Shown piece by piece: positions 61,818 to 64,000 of a stretch of 64,000 nt of DNA. Position numbers and translations under genes: made by a program. The notes under the pieces were generated by a model that had not been told where the DNA came from, searched no databases, and saw only the letters and a program-made list of their open reading frames with translations. The DNA is from Moritella sp. F3. Lineage in GTDB: Bacteria; Pseudomonadota; Gammaproteobacteria; Enterobacterales; Moritellaceae. The stretch spans positions 99,928 through 163,927 of the forward strand of contig NZ_BLRL01000006.1 of assembly GCF_015082335.1 (NCBI RefSeq), given 5' to 3'. The stretch's first letter is position 1; each line of letters begins with the position of its first letter.

Positions 61818-61841
61818 AGCGAGTGACCTAGGACACTCGCT
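61818..61841 (+). terminator. terminator-like hairpin
   Basis: AGCGAGTG pairs with CACTCGCT around ACCTAGGA, shortly after the last gene. Confidence 0.55.
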
Positions 61842-63229
61842 AATCTAACTTGTAAAGATTACAGATCCATTTTACCAGGTTTATTGCACCTTAATTTAAG
61901 ACCAATCTGAAATTAAAAGACTATAATTAAGTCGGTAAATCAAAAGTCCCTCCAAAGCTTTACTCAAATAAAACCTATTAGATGTAATATAAAATAAGAA
62001 AGGATTTATATTACATCTATGTAAAACACCAACCTCACTTGGTTGTTCTGAGTTGCGTCTCAACCCTTTATTATCCTACCGCCGCAATTATGCGGCATAA
62101 GTGGCTAAGTGCCTCAGACTGGCCTAAACGCGCAGAGTATAGGGCAAGCAATGCCGATGAGTATCTTATAAGAAAACGTCATCATAACACCATTAAAACC
62201 ATCTTCTTTTCATGTTGTTACTAGTACGAAGATTCAGTTTTCAGAAGATAATATAGTTAAATCGTAATTTGGTTTTTGCATTGAAGTTATCCATAAATTA
62301 AGGATCTATCAGTGTTGCATTTAATAACAGTCTGTTTCTGCAGTTGGCCACGGGACTAAATTATCAGACTTTATTGAAATTTTTCTGTATGTACAGTAAC
62401 TAAAACTAATTGTCTATTGGTAATCATGATCAAATTATTTTGTGAAAAAGCCATTTGAAGTAGCCATAAACAAACTTTAATGGCCTCTGATATATGTCCA
62501 GATATAAATGATACACGTATTAAACCCGATAAATATCACTCTAAATTATGGCTAAACAATTACATTTATATAACCTATTTATACAGGTGATGGTACGTTA
62601 GACTCTCAATAACTTGCTATATTTGACGCATAAACAAACCATGTAGCCAATTAATAAAAGAAAAGCCACATAGTATTACGATTTAATATATATGTGGATT
62701 AACAATGGTGAAACTAAAATCTGATCACTTAAATTATCAAATATCCTACGAAATAATATCCACGAAAAGTCAGGTACCATGATACCTCGGTGTCATTATG
62801 CATTAATTAACAGGTGGCAAAGTTATAATAACTCACAATAAATGCACATTAATCTACGAAACGTATCGCCATAATGTACTTTACAAAGTGCAATTTCGAA
62901 GTGTTTATGTGTGTATCAATCACGGCAATGCTCCCAAATGACTAAATTTAAATACTCATTAATTCGTAATTCCACTGCTTTAAATAAGGTAAAACTCAAT
63001 GACGACACTGGGTATAGATAAACGTTATTGCCTCTGAATCACTCTAAAACAACGCGTAAACGAAAAAACCAAATCTGTTTTTGTCATGCGTATTTCACTA
63101 TAGGTATACTTCAATAAAGCAAATAAGAATTAAGTTTTAATTGACCCAAACATAAACTCTTCTGTCTTATTTCCATTTTGATTCCCTTCATAAATATTCC
63201 CTCCCCAAATAATACTCCGTTAGGTTATT
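61842..63229. other. long non-coding stretch
   Basis: No convincing gene in about 1.4 kb. A short frame near 62090 begins inside a GCCGCA/TGCGGC hairpin without a ribosome binding site and is not accepted. The absence of genes beside the transfer module makes this a candidate for origin or oriT functions. Confidence 0.45.
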
Positions 63230-63234
63230 ATGAG

Positions 63235-63590
63235 TTGGTGACACTCCCGTCCACCAACCCCTAAGGCCTTATTGGTTTTGTAGCCCTTTACATAACAGGG
63301 CTCAAGTCAAGTTTATATATTTACTGCAGGTGTCCACCGATGGGCACTCCTTCAGTGGTGACCACTGTTAGTCAATCAAGTGTCATAGCGCGACTCCTTG
63401 GTGTCATCTCTGTAACCAGCGTGGTCGTCCACCAAGGTATCCACCACTAATCATTTCACTTATCATTATGATATTTGGCTATTTAACCTAACTGACACTT
63501 TGGTGTCACTCTGAGAGTCTCATTGTTTTATCGAGCACAAATATTCTATTCAAATCCATTAACATCATTTTATTGTCGTCCACCAATAAT
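63235..63590. repeat. clustered GGTGNCA and CGTCCACCA motifs
   Basis: CGTCCACCAA or close variants occur near 63249, 63426 and 63577, with TCCACC also near 63333 and 63440. GGTGTCA/TGACACC-type motifs lie near 63237, 63379, 63400 and 63492-63509. A perfect palindrome CAGTGGTGACCACTG is at 63353-63367. The density of related sites suggests protein binding, for example an oriT, centromere or origin. Confidence 0.5.
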
Positions 63591-63817
63591 GATCTCACCT
63601 TATTACCTTCCAATAATACTGCTAGATCAACAAGATATGTTTCATGACTTAGCCGAAACGTCTAAGACAACTGAGATCCACTGAAATTTTGTTGCTCACA
63701 CCAAAAAACACGTAGAAATGGACTTACTCGAACTATTTTTTGCACGATTTCCCCTATTAATATTAAATAATTAATAATTAATCATAATAGATAATAGTAG
63801 TCATCTATTTTTAGTGG

Positions 63818-63998
63818 ACCAAAATGGCAGGTGCTTTAAAATCTGTGCTCTGGCATTCGGAGTAAAATGTCCGGAACCAAAATGGCAGGTGCTTTAAAAT
63901 CTGTGCTCTGGCATTCGGAGTAAAATGTCCGGAACCAAAATGGCAGGTGCTTTAAAATCTGTGCTCTGGCATTCGGAGTAAAATGTCCGGAACCAAAA
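63818..63998. repeat. 58-bp tandem repeat, at least three units
   Basis: Identical 58-base units begin at 63818, 63876 and 63934 (key segments GGCAGGTGC, CTCTGGCATTCGG, TAAAATGTCCGG); a fourth begins at 63992 and diverges or is cut at the window edge. Unit identity implies recent expansion or gene conversion. Confidence 0.85.
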
Positions 63999-64000
63999 CT

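Noticed and set aside
62090..62224. 44-aa frame (MRHKWLSASDWPKRAEYR...)
   Set aside because: The ATG lies in a perfect hairpin without a ribosome binding site. Faint likeness to the stretch at 1270 was noted but is not enough.

Overview
This window is AT-rich gammaproteobacterial DNA, most likely part of a large conjugative plasmid (or plasmid-like integrative element) from a marine group such as Vibrionaceae, Shewanellaceae or relatives. Supporting this are a MobH-type HD relaxase, a ParM-like segregation actin, a KfrA-like plasmid protein, a Tus-like replication-fork arrest protein, DUF2857 and PFL_4669-family proteins known from SPI-7/ICEclc-type elements, two tyrosine recombinases, several DNA methyltransferases, and many short genes without a recognisable family. 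No rRNA, tRNA, CRISPR array or insertion sequence was seen. The organism assignment is inference.

Layout. 1-16 kb: small uncharacterised + strand genes in short operons, with a tyrosine recombinase at 8.6 kb behind a LexA-like box. 16-19.3 kb: a possible replication or maintenance region with 21-bp spaced palindromes, kfrA with inverted-repeat operators, and a tus homologue. 19.5-29.5 kb: mostly - strand genes, including an EAL phosphodiesterase, a coupled three-gene operon with a membrane protein, and a secreted protein. 30-42 kb: a PP-loop (PAPS-reductase-like) protein, a protein made of two relaxase C-terminal domains, a DsbA-like protein, an integrase, a C5 methyltransferase-like protein, a DUF6884/DpdA-like protein and an Hsp20. 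43.6-53 kb: a UvrD-type helicase, a DUF4942 adenine methyltransferase, a DUF3268 zinc protein and a second C5 methyltransferase. 53-62 kb: par operon and conjugation module. The last 2 kb have no genes, carry repeated GGTG/TCCACC motifs and end in a 58-bp tandem array.

The outstanding feature is a recurrent structured 5' leader of about 250-330 bp, found in front of genes on both strands. A recognisable promoter ends 6-12 nt before a first pseudoknot (PK1: a stem whose loop holds a short sequence such as AGGC that pairs with GCCT just downstream, followed by CACTT). In many copies there follows a palindrome GTGACGYCGTCAC, then a long stem ending near CTGTTTT, a GTG...CAC hairpin, and a second pseudoknot (PK2: stem, AGGC-type loop, hairpin, complementary GCCT, then nACTTTCAA) shortly before the ribosome binding site. 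Twelve PK1 and fourteen PK2 copies were found. Their stems differ in sequence but keep pairing, including the pseudoknot strands (AGGC/GCCT, AAGC/GCTT, AGAT/ATCT, TAACG/CGTTA, GAGA/TCTC, TGGC/GCCA). This is strong covariation for an RNA structure. I do not recognise it as a known family. It probably co-regulates a plasmid-wide set of genes (methyltransferases, Hsp20, PP-loop protein, small unknowns) through a shared factor or condition.

Functionally, segregation (ParM operon, KfrA), replication control (Tus), transfer (MobH, DUF2857, PFL_4669) and DNA modification (three methyltransferases, DpdA-like) are typical of a large self-transmissible replicon. The structured leaders appear to tie the modification genes and many small accessory genes into one regulon.
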